Shown in pieces: positions 9,333 through 18,020 of a stretch of DNA of 64,000 nucleotides (positions within the stretch are counted from its first letter, which is position 1; each line of letters begins with the position of its first letter). The notes beneath the pieces were generated by a model that worked only from the letters and a program-made list of their open reading frames with translations, made no database searches and was not told the DNA's origin. The DNA lies in the NCBI RefSeq assembly GCF_007279655.1, contig NZ_QKWN01000004.1:124001-188000 (forward strand). The letters run 5' to 3'. The translations under genes were made by a program, and so were the position numbers. Source of the stretch: Robertkochia solimangrovi (lineage in GTDB: Bacteria; Bacteroidota; Bacteroidia; Flavobacteriales; Flavobacteriaceae).

Positions 9333-10106
9333 TCAGGAGATAGGCCTTTCAGCTACGATTCGCAGGCGTTTATAATCTGCATACCATTTACCCTCCACCA
9401 GACATCTCTCTTTCAGATCATCCTGCACCTGATTCATAATGGCTATCCTGTCTTTAGCATTTACACCGACAAAAAAACCATCTGCAAACATCGTAAGCCA
9501 GTCAGTTATCCCGCTTTCTTCGGCAGCCAAAAGCGTGGGACGATCGAAGTGTTGAGCCAATTTAATCCTGAAACCCGCATCCTCCAGAATTGCAGCGTAA
9601 ACCGCAATCGAAGGAAAAAACCATTGTTCATGAGCTGCTTGCTTGTGGTAGCCGTATTTAGCAAGAATTTTACGCAAAGATTCTATAATAGCCTGCACAT
9701 TTCCTTTTCCTCCCATTTCCAAAACAAGTCTGCCACCGGGATTTAGACAATTGAACATTGAAACTGCTGCACCGCGAGAATCCAGAACCCAATGCAAAGC
9801 GGCATTCGAAAAAACTGCATCAAACTTTTCTTGAAATTTCAGATCTGAAGCATCCATAACTTCGAAACGCAATTGAGGAAATCTGATACGCGCATCCATA
9901 ATCATAGTTTCCGAGCTATCGATTCCTACCGTGGAACTTCCGAATGATGCGATCTGTGAGGTAAGCTGTCCACTACCGCAACCAACATCCAGGATATGTT
10001 CACCATTTTTCGGTTCGAGTAATTCGATCAGACTATTGCCATAGTCATAAACAAACGAATGTTTATCGTTATATAGATCAGGATTCCATGTTTCGGTTGC
10101 TTTCAT
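9333..10106 (-). CDS. Class I SAM-dependent methyltransferase
   Basis: The 257-residue protein carries methyltransferase motif I as DVGCGSGQLTSQIA (about residues 41-54), an acidic residue ending strand 2 in VGIDSS and motif IV in FDAVFSNAALHWV. This order resembles trans-aconitate or methyltransferase-11 type enzymes. The substrate is unknown. It lies 5 bases upstream of a flavin reductase gene and downstream of the tRNA-Val units. Confidence 0.85.
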   Translation of the reverse strand: MKATETWNPDLYNDKHSFVYDYGNSLIELLEPKNGEHILDVGCGSGQLTSQIASFGSSTVGIDSSETMIMDARIRFPQLRFEVMDASDLKFQEKFDAVFSNAALHWVLDSRGAAVSMFNCLNPGGRLVLEMGGKGNVQAIIESLRKILAKYGYHKQAAHEQWFFPSIAVYAAILEDAGFRIKLAQHFDRPTLLAAEESGITDWLTMFADGFFVGVNAKDRIAIMNQVQDDLKERCLVEGKWYADYKRLRIVAERPIS

Positions 10107-10242
10107 GATAATTTTCTGAATTTACGTGTAATGATTATCATGTTTAAAAATACAACAATTAAAAATAGGTTGGGTGGAGCAGCGGTGAAGAAGAAAGCAG
10201 TTACCAGTTTTCTGAATTCTGTTTTTCAGAATACCATAAAAT

Positions 10243-10271
10243 AAAAAACCTCATCGAATTGATGAGGTTTT
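10243..10271 (-). terminator. Terminator of tRNA-Val copy 1
   Basis: The stem AAAACCTCATC/GATGAGGTTTT with a 5-base loop is followed on the minus strand by a T-run. It closes the promoter-distal tRNA-Val unit. Confidence 0.88.
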
Positions 10272-10282
10272 ATTAAAGGTTG

Positions 10283-10357
10283 TGGGCGATACTGGATTCG
10301 AACCAGTGACCCCCTGCTTGTAAGGCAGGTGCTCTGAACCAGCTGAGCTAATCGCCC
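10283..10357 (-). tRNA. tRNA-Val (anticodon UAC), copy 1
   Basis: On the minus strand a full 75-base cloverleaf is visible. The acceptor GGGCGAT pairs with ATCGCCC, the D-arm is GCTCAGCTGGTTCAGAGC, the anticodon stem CCTGC/GCAGG encloses CTTACAA (anticodon UAC), and the T-arm contains GGTTCGAATCC. CCA is not encoded. The mature part is identical to copy 2. Confidence 0.97.
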
Positions 10358-10392
10358 TTTATGCTTTCGATATCTTTGCCTGATAGCGGGTG

Positions 10393-10422
10393 CAAATATA
10401 ACACTATTTTCAATCTTGCAAA
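10393..10422 (-). promoter_or_regulatory. Promoter of tRNA-Val copy 1
   Basis: On the minus strand TTTG and TATATTTG are separated by 18 bases, matching the Bacteroidota primary sigma promoter. It lies about 35 bases before the tRNA 5' end. Confidence 0.8.
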
Positions 10423-10480
10423 GATAAAAATGAACTTTCAATACATTTAACCTTTCGGCTTACTTTCCCTTTTCAAAGAA

Positions 10481-10507
10481 AAAACCTCATCCTTTCGATG
10501 AGGTTTT
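10481..10507 (-). terminator. Terminator of tRNA-Val copy 2
   Basis: The stem AAAACCTCATC/GATGAGGTTTT is identical to that of copy 1, with a different 5-base loop and a T-run on the minus strand. Confidence 0.88.
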
Positions 10508-10514
10508 AAGGTGG

Positions 10515-10589
10515 TGGGCGATACTGGATTCGAACCAGTGACCCCCTGCTTGTAAGGCAGGTGCTCTGAACCAGCTGAGCTAATCGCCC
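10515..10589 (-). tRNA. tRNA-Val (anticodon UAC), copy 2
   Basis: This is a second 75-base cloverleaf with the same acceptor, anticodon loop CTTACAA and T-arm as copy 1, again without encoded CCA. Each copy has its own promoter and terminator, so the pair arose by duplication of a whole transcription unit of about 230 bases. Confidence 0.97.
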
Positions 10590-10624
10590 CTTTTGCGATC
10601 GACATATTTGCCTGATTGCGGATG

Positions 10625-10655
10625 CAAATATAGAACAGTTTTTTAACCCTGCAAA
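10625..10655 (-). promoter_or_regulatory. Promoter of tRNA-Val copy 2
   Basis: On the minus strand TTTG and TATATTTG are separated by 19 bases. It sits between the folC stop codon and the tRNA. Confidence 0.82.
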
Positions 10656-10672
10656 GTATAAAACAAAAAAAA

Positions 10673-11881
10673 TCAAACTATTTCTGCAACCACGAAGGTA
10701 CTCCCCCCCACAAATATCATATCCTCTGGAGAAGCGTTATTTCTGGCAGCTTCCAAAGCTATTGGAACTGAAGGAAATACCGATCCCTGCAATCCATATG
10801 ATTCAGCCTTCGCAGCGAATTCGGATGCAGGAAGTGCTCTTGGAATTTCTGGTTCCGTGAAGTAATAAATTGCATTTTTCGGTAAAAGTGGTAACAGGGT
10901 ACTCAAATTTTTCTCTTTAACCACCCCCAATACCATATGCAGGCGATCATATTTCTGTGCTGCGATCTGACGGGTCACCACTTTTAACCCTTCAGTATTA
11001 TGGGCCGTATCACAAATGATCAGCGGACTCTCTCCAAGTTGTTGCCACCTGCCTAACAATCCTGTATTATTTACGGTATTTAGCAACCCTTTCTTAATGG
11101 CAGACTCACTTATTTTAAAGGTTCTTAAATTCCGAATGGCGGAAACTACAGTTCGAACATTAAGTTCCTGATAAAAACCGATAAGATCACTTTTAAGATC
11201 GGTTTGATAGTCCCATGCTTTGATCAGTGGAGCATTCATGGTCTTGGCGATATTTTCGAAAACCGGCAAGGTCTCTTCCTGAAACTCACCAATCACCACC
11301 GGAACGCCTTTCTTTATAATCCCCGCTTTCTCTGCAGCGATTTTCTCTAAAGTATCACCCAGAATATCCGTATGATCTAATCCGATATTTGTAATCACTG
11401 AAAGTTCCGGAGTAATAATATTGGTAGAATCCAGTCTTCCTCCCAAACCGACCTCTATCACAGCAACATCAACCTCTTGTTCGGCAAACCATGCAAATGC
11501 CATCCCAACAGTCATCTCAAAAAAAGAAACTCCAAGATTCTCAAGAAAATCTTTATGTTTTTCAATAAAATCAACTACATAAGTTTCACTTACAGGTACA
11601 CCATCAATCCGAATACGTTCACGAAAATCCTTTAAATGAGGAGAAGTATATAAACCTGTTTTGTAACCGGCTTCCTGTAGAATGGAAGCGATCATATGAC
11701 TGGTAGACCCTTTTCCGTTGGTCCCAGCCACGTGTACCGACTTAAATTTTTGTTGCGGATCATCGAGATGCCCTGCAAATTCAATGGTATTAGAAAGCTT
11801 CGGTCTAAAAGCAGACTTCCCCACTTTCTGATACATCGGTAACTGCCGGAACATCCAGCCTACCGTTTCATCATAAGTCAT
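10673..11881 (-). CDS. folC: Bifunctional folylpolyglutamate synthase / dihydrofolate synthase
   Basis: The 402-residue protein has the Mur-ligase-like fold. The P-loop is AGTNGKGST at residues 52-60, GLGGRLDSTN is the conserved metal and substrate loop, and NTGLLGRWQ with DTAHN lie in the C-terminal domain. The enzyme adds glutamate to dihydropteroate and to tetrahydrofolate in the cytoplasm. It lies 2 bases after the TonB/TolA-like gene, at the end of the exbB-exbD-tonB run, an arrangement seen in related genomes. Confidence 0.95.
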   Translation of the reverse strand: MTYDETVGWMFRQLPMYQKVGKSAFRPKLSNTIEFAGHLDDPQQKFKSVHVAGTNGKGSTSHMIASILQEAGYKTGLYTSPHLKDFRERIRIDGVPVSETYVVDFIEKHKDFLENLGVSFFEMTVGMAFAWFAEQEVDVAVIEVGLGGRLDSTNIITPELSVITNIGLDHTDILGDTLEKIAAEKAGIIKKGVPVVIGEFQEETLPVFENIAKTMNAPLIKAWDYQTDLKSDLIGFYQELNVRTVVSAIRNLRTFKISESAIKKGLLNTVNNTGLLGRWQQLGESPLIICDTAHNTEGLKVVTRQIAAQKYDRLHMVLGVVKEKNLSTLLPLLPKNAIYYFTEPEIPRALPASEFAAKAESYGLQGSVFPSVPIALEAARNNASPEDMIFVGGSTFVVAEIV

Positions 11882-11883
11882 TT

Positions 11884-12813
11884 TTATTCCCCTAATTTGA
11901 AGTTAACCACTACGAATCCGATTTGCCTGGCAGGGGCATTGGCATCAGAATTCCATCGATAGGAACGTGCAGTCTTTTCAGCAGCCTCCTTTAAACATTG
12001 AGCGGTATTGGTCGAACCTTTAACACCCGGAGTTGCATTCACCACATTACCATTCCGATCAACTTCGATCTTAACCACAACTCTCCCTGATTCATTACAA
12101 TCCTGAACGAACTTATCACCGGAAACCAGATTTCTACCATTCAATCCATATCCGACACCTCCGGATCCGGTTCCAGGGCTACCGAAATAACTACTGGCAT
12201 AAGGATCTCCATTTAACTGGCCTTTATCGCCGGGTTTGCCATCATCACCTTCGCTACCTGTCGCTGTTCCATCCGATTTATTAAGCCCTCCCATCATGGC
12301 GTCGAGCTTTCGTTTCTTCGCTTCCTGCTCCTGACGGACACGCTCTTCTTCTGCTTTGCGCTCGGCTTCTTTACGAGCCTCTTCAGCTTTACGTTCTCGC
12401 TCGAGTCGTTCAGCTTCAGCCTCTGCCTTGCGCCTTGCATCTTCTATTTTCTTCTTCTCCTCTTCTGCTTTTTTGATCGCAATGGCCTCCTCATTATCCT
12501 GAGTAATTACCTTTTCAGCCTTCTCTGCGGTCTCCTGAGGTTCGGGCTCTGCCGGGGTTGGCGGAGTCACTTCCTTCACTTCCTGAGGTTGTTCCTTAAT
12601 GGGCTTATTTACCGGTTCACTTTTTATCTTTTCCTTGGGTTGTACTGTACCACTTCCAAAGTTGGTGGTTCCAAAATTAACCGAGATACCGGATTCCAGT
12701 GGCGGATCTAAATAGGACAAACCTACATAAAACAATAACAATATCAATCCGCTGATAAGAATGCTTGTCAGGGTGAATGATTTACGTTTATGTCTGGTAT
12801 CCAGTAATGACAT
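11884..12813 (-). CDS. TonB/TolA-like energy transducer
   Basis: The 309-residue protein has one N-terminal membrane anchor (about 14-33), a Pro/Glu/Lys-rich spacer (58-95) and a long Glu/Lys/Ala helical stretch (107-170). A Gly-rich linker then leads to a C-terminal TonB-like domain (RVVVKIEVDRNGNVV, FVVVNFKLG). It should span the periplasm and couple the ExbB/ExbD proton motor to outer-membrane receptors or to envelope constriction. The long helical arm resembles TolA more than classical TonB. It follows exbD by one base. Confidence 0.85.
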   Translation of the reverse strand: MSLLDTRHKRKSFTLTSILISGLILLLFYVGLSYLDPPLESGISVNFGTTNFGSGTVQPKEKIKSEPVNKPIKEQPQEVKEVTPPTPAEPEPQETAEKAEKVITQDNEEAIAIKKAEEEKKKIEDARRKAEAEAERLERERKAEEARKEAERKAEEERVRQEQEAKKRKLDAMMGGLNKSDGTATGSEGDDGKPGDKGQLNGDPYASSYFGSPGTGSGGVGYGLNGRNLVSGDKFVQDCNESGRVVVKIEVDRNGNVVNATPGVKGSTNTAQCLKEAAEKTARSYRWNSDANAPARQIGFVVVNFKLGE

Positions 12814-12814
12814 A

Positions 12815-13201
12815 TTATTTCGGTCGAACCGCGAGTATTACTTTATAATTATTCTGATTTGCGATATCCATTACATGAACGGCATTATCGATCGGAACAC
12901 TTTTTTCCGCTCTTAGAATAATGGTAGGTTTTTCCACATTATTCAGGCGGCGTTTCAATTCTGTCTCAAGGAATTCTTCCTTGACTTTGACGTTATCAAC
13001 AAAGAAATCCAGGTTCTTATCGATACTTACTGAAACGTTCTGTGTATTGGTTGATTTCCCTTTAGCCTTCGGCAAGAGCAGATCCAATGCATTAGGAGCA
13101 TTAGAAGTAAGCATGAAGAATACCAGTAACAAGAACACGATATCCGTCATGGAACTCATACTGAATTCCGGAGAAACCTTATTTCTTCCTTTAAGTTTCA
13201 T
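12815..13201 (-). CDS. exbD: ExbD/TolR-type biopolymer transport protein
   Basis: The 128-residue protein has one membrane segment (about 17-37, MTDIVFLLLVFFML) with the conserved Asp that carries protons, followed by a periplasmic domain ending VILAVRPK. Length and layout match ExbD/TolR. It works with the ExbB protein encoded just upstream and the TonB/TolA-like protein encoded one base downstream. Confidence 0.93.
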   Translation of the reverse strand: MKLKGRNKVSPEFSMSSMTDIVFLLLVFFMLTSNAPNALDLLLPKAKGKSTNTQNVSVSIDKNLDFFVDNVKVKEEFLETELKRRLNNVEKPTIILRAEKSVPIDNAVHVMDIANQNNYKVILAVRPK

Positions 13202-13269
13202 TATTGTAAAGCATTAGGTTAAATACAATACAGAAAAATTCCTGTGCAAAGCTTTAAACAGCCAGGTTA

Positions 13270-13959
13270 TCAGATCGGTTCGTTCAACAGATCCAGGAAT
13301 TCAACCGCATGGGCTTCCATATTATGCACTACCTTTTCGGTACGTACCACCAGGTGATTATAACCGATATAGGCAATGATCCCAACGACCAAACCAGCAA
13401 CGGTTGTGGTCATCGCGGTATAAATACCACTTGCCAACTGCCCCATCTCAGCCTGACCACCACTGGTAGCCATTTGATGAAAGGCAATAATCATACCGAT
13501 CACAGTTCCGAGGAATCCGATCATCGGAGCAGCACCGGCTACAGTCGCCAGAATACTGACATTCTTTTCGAGTTTATAAACTTCGAGTGTCCCGGCATTC
13601 TCAATAGCTTTATTGATATCTTCTAACGGCTTTCCGATACGTGAAATACCTTTTTCAGTTAGTCTCGCAACCGGCGAATCGGTTTGAGCACAAAGTATCT
13701 TAGCCGATTCAAGCTTACCGTTAGATACATGGTCTTTGATTTGGTTCATGAAATTCTTATCGATCCTGGATGCCGCCTTGATCGCGAAGATGCGCTCAAA
13801 GTAAATATACAGTGCAACAAAGAGCAATACGAAGAGAATAAGTATTATAACAATACTTCCGGTTCCCCCGTTAACGATCAAATCGACAACTGATAACGTC
13901 TTCTCTTCCGTCAGAATTTCATCTACTACCTCCTGTGAGGCTTCTTGGAATAGTAACAT
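13270..13959 (-). CDS. exbB: ExbB/TolQ/MotA family proton channel
   Basis: The 229-residue protein has a first membrane helix at about 31-53. A cytoplasmic segment follows, then the signature block GAAPMIGFLGTVIGMIIAFHQ and a third helix AMTTTVAGLVVGIIAYIGYNH. This is the ExbB/TolQ proton channel core. It heads the exbB-exbD-tonB-folC set and follows nhaD by 48 bases. Confidence 0.93.
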   Translation of the reverse strand: MLLFQEASQEVVDEILTEEKTLSVVDLIVNGGTGSIVIILILFVLLFVALYIYFERIFAIKAASRIDKNFMNQIKDHVSNGKLESAKILCAQTDSPVARLTEKGISRIGKPLEDINKAIENAGTLEVYKLEKNVSILATVAGAAPMIGFLGTVIGMIIAFHQMATSGGQAEMGQLASGIYTAMTTTVAGLVVGIIAYIGYNHLVVRTEKVVHNMEAHAVEFLDLLNEPI

Positions 13960-14007
13960 AGGTGTATAAATAGGTTAAAACTTAATAACGCTAAAAGATA
14001 TTAAAAA

Positions 14008-15378
14008 TTATGCATTCAGGATGAAATTACGTATCATGATAAAGGCGATACCTCCTCCCATGAATCCGGCAAAGGCAAGCCAGCTGATCTTTTTGAGATA
14101 CCAGAAGAAATCGATCTTTTCCATTCCCATAGCAACAACACCTGCTGCAGACCCAATGATCAACATACTTCCACCAGTTCCAGCTGAATAGGCGATAAAG
14201 TGCCAAACCGGATCATCAATACCTGCAGAGAACATACCCATACTGGCTGCAACCAATGGTACATTATCGATAACCGCCGAACCAACTCCAAGGAAGAGTA
14301 CCACAAGATCAGAAACTTTTTCACCCATAGATTCGGTACCCAGCATCGGCATCATATTTTCAAGTCCTTCTGCAAAATGGAATAACATACCTAAAGATTC
14401 CAGTGCCGCTACAGCCATTAAAATCCCCAGAAAGAATAAGATACTCGGCAACTCAATTCTCGAAAGTGAATGATGCACCGGACTATGGTGTCCTTGTGTA
14501 TCGGCAGATTCGTCATCGATATGCACTTCAGAAAGACTGAATTTAGAACGGCTGTAAATTTCAGCGAATGTTGCAACTAATGCGAGTGAAAGCATCATAC
14601 CTACATAAGGTGGCAAATGTGTTATGGTTTTAAAGATCGGCACGAAAACGATCGATCCCAATCCCAGGTATAGCATTCTGGAACCATATTTAGATGCGGG
14701 TGCTTCACTACTGAAATCACCTTCGATACTTCCTTTAAATATAGGAAGACGAGAAGCGATAAAAGTTGGCAATGCCATACAGAATATAGAAGGCACAAAC
14801 ACGTGTTCCACAAGTTGAGCAGTAGTAACTTTATTTCCAATCCACAGCATCGTAGTGGTTACGTCACCGATCGGCGACCAGGCTCCACCTGCATTTGCAG
14901 CGATGATAATCATACCTGCAAACCACAAACGAAGTTCTCTGTCACTCAATACCTTTTGAAGAATGGTAATCAGCACGATGGTCGCTGTCAGGTTGTCAAT
15001 AATTGCAGAAAGCACAAAACCAAGGATACTGAAGATCCAAAGTAACGTACGTTTATTACGGGTTTTGATATAACCTTTGATAGTGGCAAATCCGTCAAAA
15101 TAATCGATGATCTCAACGATGGTCATCGCTCCGATTAGGAAGACCAGAATTTCGGCGGTTTTACCCAGATGATGCAGTAAAATTTCATCCAGATGTGTCG
15201 GTTCGAGCTCTCTCAATTCGGTGTTAACTTCGAACACTGACATATGATTCAGGGCGATCACAGCCCATAAAAGAGCCATCATTGAAAGAGCGGGGATAAG
15301 TTTATCTATCTTTAAATTATGCTCTAAGGTGATGGCCAGATAACCTAAAACAAATAAAATAATAATTATGGTTTCCAT
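14008..15378 (-). CDS. nhaD: NhaD-type sodium/proton antiporter
   Basis: The 456-residue protein has about eleven to twelve hydrophobic segments. Conserved family pieces are IDNLTATIVLITIL, NAGGAWSPIGDVTTTMLWIG and SAVIDNVPLVAAS, the two Asn/Asp-containing motifs of the ion transporter superfamily. It exports Na+ or Li+ in exchange for protons and fits a marine lifestyle. It follows the amino-acid dehydrogenase gene by 19 bases, so both may be on one transcript. Confidence 0.93.
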   Translation of the reverse strand: METIIIILFVLGYLAITLEHNLKIDKLIPALSMMALLWAVIALNHMSVFEVNTELRELEPTHLDEILLHHLGKTAEILVFLIGAMTIVEIIDYFDGFATIKGYIKTRNKRTLLWIFSILGFVLSAIIDNLTATIVLITILQKVLSDRELRLWFAGMIIIAANAGGAWSPIGDVTTTMLWIGNKVTTAQLVEHVFVPSIFCMALPTFIASRLPIFKGSIEGDFSSEAPASKYGSRMLYLGLGSIVFVPIFKTITHLPPYVGMMLSLALVATFAEIYSRSKFSLSEVHIDDESADTQGHHSPVHHSLSRIELPSILFFLGILMAVAALESLGMLFHFAEGLENMMPMLGTESMGEKVSDLVVLFLGVGSAVIDNVPLVAASMGMFSAGIDDPVWHFIAYSAGTGGSMLIIGSAAGVVAMGMEKIDFFWYLKKISWLAFAGFMGGGIAFIMIRNFILNA

Positions 15379-15397
15379 AGAGTTCTGTTAGTTTCGT

Positions 15398-16624
15398 CTA
15401 AATTAGTTGTTTTAACGCGATTTCAAAAGCAGTACTACTAATATTTGTTTTAGCACCGCTGTGATTAAATGTATTTTGAAGGGCTCTTCTGATTGTATTT
15501 GAGGTATCTGCAAATATGGCCTCATCTGACATTTCTACCTTACGTTCCATAAAATATGCAAAAACCCGTGCCATACCACAATTGGATATGAAGTCAGGGA
15601 TGAGACTGATCTGCTTATCGGTATATTCCATGATATCTCCGAAAAAGATTTCCTTATCTGCGAAAGGCACATTAGCCCCGCAACTCACCACTTCCAATCC
15701 GGCATCGATCAGTCTTCCGATCTGTTCCCGGGTGATAAGTCGTGATGCCGCGCAAGGTGCAAAGACTTCCGCGTTGAGATCCCAAATCCTCTCATTCATC
15801 TCTTCAAACGGAATCAGGTTCGGAGCATCCAGCGTATTACCCTTCTTATTGAGATATAACTCCCGAATCTCCTCAAATGTAAATCCGTCGGTATTGATTA
15901 GTCCGCCAACCACATCGATGATTCCGATCACCTTTGCTCCCATTTGAGACAAATAGAAGGCAGCTGCCGCACCAACATTACCGAAGCCTTGTATGATTGT
16001 TCTCTTTCCTTTGACCGTACCACCATAGATATCATAAAAGTATCGAACAGCTTCTGCCACTCCATATCCGGTTACCATATCAGCAACGGTATATTTTCTA
16101 GCTATGTTTGGAGAAAACGTATCATTCTCGAGAACTTTGATCACCCCCTGTCGCAACTGACCAATCCTATTGATCTTATCAGCTTCTGTAGGTTTAAAAT
16201 GGCCGTTAAACACCCCTTCCTGAGGGTGCCAAACCCCGCATTCTTCGGTGATCGGTATTACTTCATGGATCTCATCAACATTGAGATCTCCACCAGTACC
16301 ATAATAACTTTTAAGGAGTGGGGAAACAGCCTTATACCAACGTTCCAGCACCCCCTTTTTTCGGGGATCCTTAGGATCAAAATTGATCCCAGATTTCGCC
16401 CCACCTATCGCAGGTCCTGAAACGGTGAACTTCACTTCCATAGTCTTGGCCAGCGATAACACCTCGTTCATATCAAGTCCTTTTCTCATTCTGGTACCAC
16501 CACCTGCAGCGCCACCACGTAAGGAATTGATAACTGCCCAGCCTTCAGCTTCAGTTTCGGGGTCTTTCCAATAAAACACTATTTCGGGAGATTTTTCCTC
16601 GTATTGTGTAAGAAGTTCTTTCAT
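15398..16624 (-). CDS. Glu/Leu/Phe/Val dehydrogenase family protein
   Basis: I place the start at the ATG at 16624, giving 408 residues beginning MKELLTQYEEKSPEIV. A longer frame reaches 16693, but its first codons would overlap the -7 box at 16644-16651. Visible features are the substrate site GGAAGGGTRMRKG, the catalytic region GPAIGGAKSGINFDP, the nucleotide-binding fold IQGFGNVGAAAA and CGANVPFA. These oxidatively deaminate amino acids with NAD(P). Whether the substrate is glutamate or a branched-chain amino acid is not decidable here. nhaD follows by 19 bases. Confidence 0.87.
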   Translation of the reverse strand: MKELLTQYEEKSPEIVFYWKDPETEAEGWAVINSLRGGAAGGGTRMRKGLDMNEVLSLAKTMEVKFTVSGPAIGGAKSGINFDPKDPRKKGVLERWYKAVSPLLKSYYGTGGDLNVDEIHEVIPITEECGVWHPQEGVFNGHFKPTEADKINRIGQLRQGVIKVLENDTFSPNIARKYTVADMVTGYGVAEAVRYFYDIYGGTVKGKRTIIQGFGNVGAAAAFYLSQMGAKVIGIIDVVGGLINTDGFTFEEIRELYLNKKGNTLDAPNLIPFEEMNERIWDLNAEVFAPCAASRLITREQIGRLIDAGLEVVSCGANVPFADKEIFFGDIMEYTDKQISLIPDFISNCGMARVFAYFMERKVEMSDEAIFADTSNTIRRALQNTFNHSGAKTNISSTAFEIALKQLI

Positions 16625-16643
16625 TCCTAATTTTAAATGTTCA

Positions 16644-16651
16644 CAAATATA
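16644..16651 (-). promoter_or_regulatory. Probable -7 box of the amino-acid dehydrogenase promoter
   Basis: TATATTTG on the minus strand matches TAnnTTTG and lies 20 bases before the chosen ATG. A convincing -33 element is not visible. Its place argues against the longer reading frame. Confidence 0.6.
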
Positions 16652-16865
16652 AAAAACTAAGTCAGCAAGGATGTTAAAATCGAAAGAATTCAACAGGAAT
16701 GTTCGAGAGGTAAAACGATTTTATCAAAAGTGACGGTACCAGACAGCACAATCCTGATTCTGACATGTGGCGCGATCAGTGCTTCTGTATCGCGGATAGT
16801 TTTGCAGACACAAAACAATCTCAACCAATCATCAGATCGCTTTTGCAGCGTTTTTAGTATTCTTT

Positions 16866-17933
16866 TTATCTAATTGGCGTAAAATAAACACCGCTGCTGT
16901 GATCATGAGATGCCCCGGTAACACTTTTCAAGCAGTTTATCTCATTGCGCATTTTCAAAACACCCAGCAGCCCAAAGATGAGCGCCTCCTTATATTCCAG
17001 TACCAGACGATCCGGGATTTCAAGATCAGCATCGGTATGGGCAGTGATCTCTTTCATCAGAAAATCATTCATCGCTCCACCACCAGTAACCAGTACTTTG
17101 GTACCCACAGAAAATACACTCCCGATCTGCTCAGCGATATGCGCCACCCAGGTACGTAAATGATCGGCCGGCTCCATCTCATATTTTTCGAAGATCGGTA
17201 ATACATGTTGTGACACCCATTCCATCCCCAATGATTTTGGCGGAGACTCCCTGTAAAAATCCAAAGCATCCAATTCCAATTTCAAGGATTCATTGACCGA
17301 TCCGGAAGCCGCCATTTTACCCCGGTCATCATAATTCTCCCCCAGAAGGGTTGCAAAATGATTCATCACTGTATTCACCGCACATATATCGTAAGCAATT
17401 CGCGTACCAGTCGGATCCTCCATTGAAACATTAGCGAAACCTCCAAGATTCAAACAATAATCATAATTCCCAAATAAAAGCTTATCCCCGATCGGTACTA
17501 AAGGAGCTCCCTGTCCGCCTAACATAACATCGGCCACCCTGAAATCACATACCACAGGTAAGCCTGCAACATCAGCGATCGCGGGAAGATTTCCGATCTG
17601 TAAGGTTAGTTTTTTCTGCGGTTGATGGAGCACCGTATGCCCATGCGAGGCGACAAAATCGATATCATCTAAATTATTCCGATTGACAAAATCGCTGATC
17701 ACATTTCCGAGAAACTCCGTATACCGCTGGTTCAACAGTAGTAACTGGTCTCTGCTCAGATCCATGGCACCGCGGAGCGCCTCAAACCAGTCCTGTGGAT
17801 AAGGTACTGTTTCACAGACACCTAATTTAAATTCCCATGATTCTCTTTTTCGAAATTCTATTTGCGCCAGGTCCATTCCGTCTAATGAGGTCCCCGACAT
17901 AACACCAATGACTTTATATATAGCTGTTTCCAT
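16866..17933 (-). CDS. anmK: Anhydro-N-acetylmuramic acid kinase
   Basis: The start is set at the ATG at 17933, which gives METAIYKVIGVMSGTSLDGM; an extension to 17972 is AT-rich and lacks homology-like character. The protein has about 355 residues. GVMSGTSLDGMD is the AnmK nucleotide-binding signature, and ASHGHTVLHQP, NLGGFANVS and VTGGGAMND are further family motifs. It phosphorylates anhydromuramic acid during peptidoglycan recycling in the cytoplasm. It is transcribed divergently from an acyl-CoA dehydrogenase gene. Confidence 0.95.
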   Translation of the reverse strand: METAIYKVIGVMSGTSLDGMDLAQIEFRKRESWEFKLGVCETVPYPQDWFEALRGAMDLSRDQLLLLNQRYTEFLGNVISDFVNRNNLDDIDFVASHGHTVLHQPQKKLTLQIGNLPAIADVAGLPVVCDFRVADVMLGGQGAPLVPIGDKLLFGNYDYCLNLGGFANVSMEDPTGTRIAYDICAVNTVMNHFATLLGENYDDRGKMAASGSVNESLKLELDALDFYRESPPKSLGMEWVSQHVLPIFEKYEMEPADHLRTWVAHIAEQIGSVFSVGTKVLVTGGGAMNDFLMKEITAHTDADLEIPDRLVLEYKEALIFGLLGVLKMRNEINCLKSVTGASHDHSSGVYFTPIR

Positions 17934-18020
17934 TATGGTAAAAATAATGAAGATCGATTGAAAAAATTGCAATAAAAATTTATCTTTAAGCGCTTTTTTT
18001 AAAAATATATCAAAATAACT

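Noticed and set aside
10226-10441. 71-codon ORF on the minus strand
   Set aside because: It runs across the tRNA-Val copy 1 and its terminator and promoter, so it is a product of the tRNA sequence.
16624-16693. Longer start of the amino-acid dehydrogenase at 16693
   Set aside because: The extension covers the -7 box at 16644-16651 and is hydrophobic and unlike the family N-terminus.
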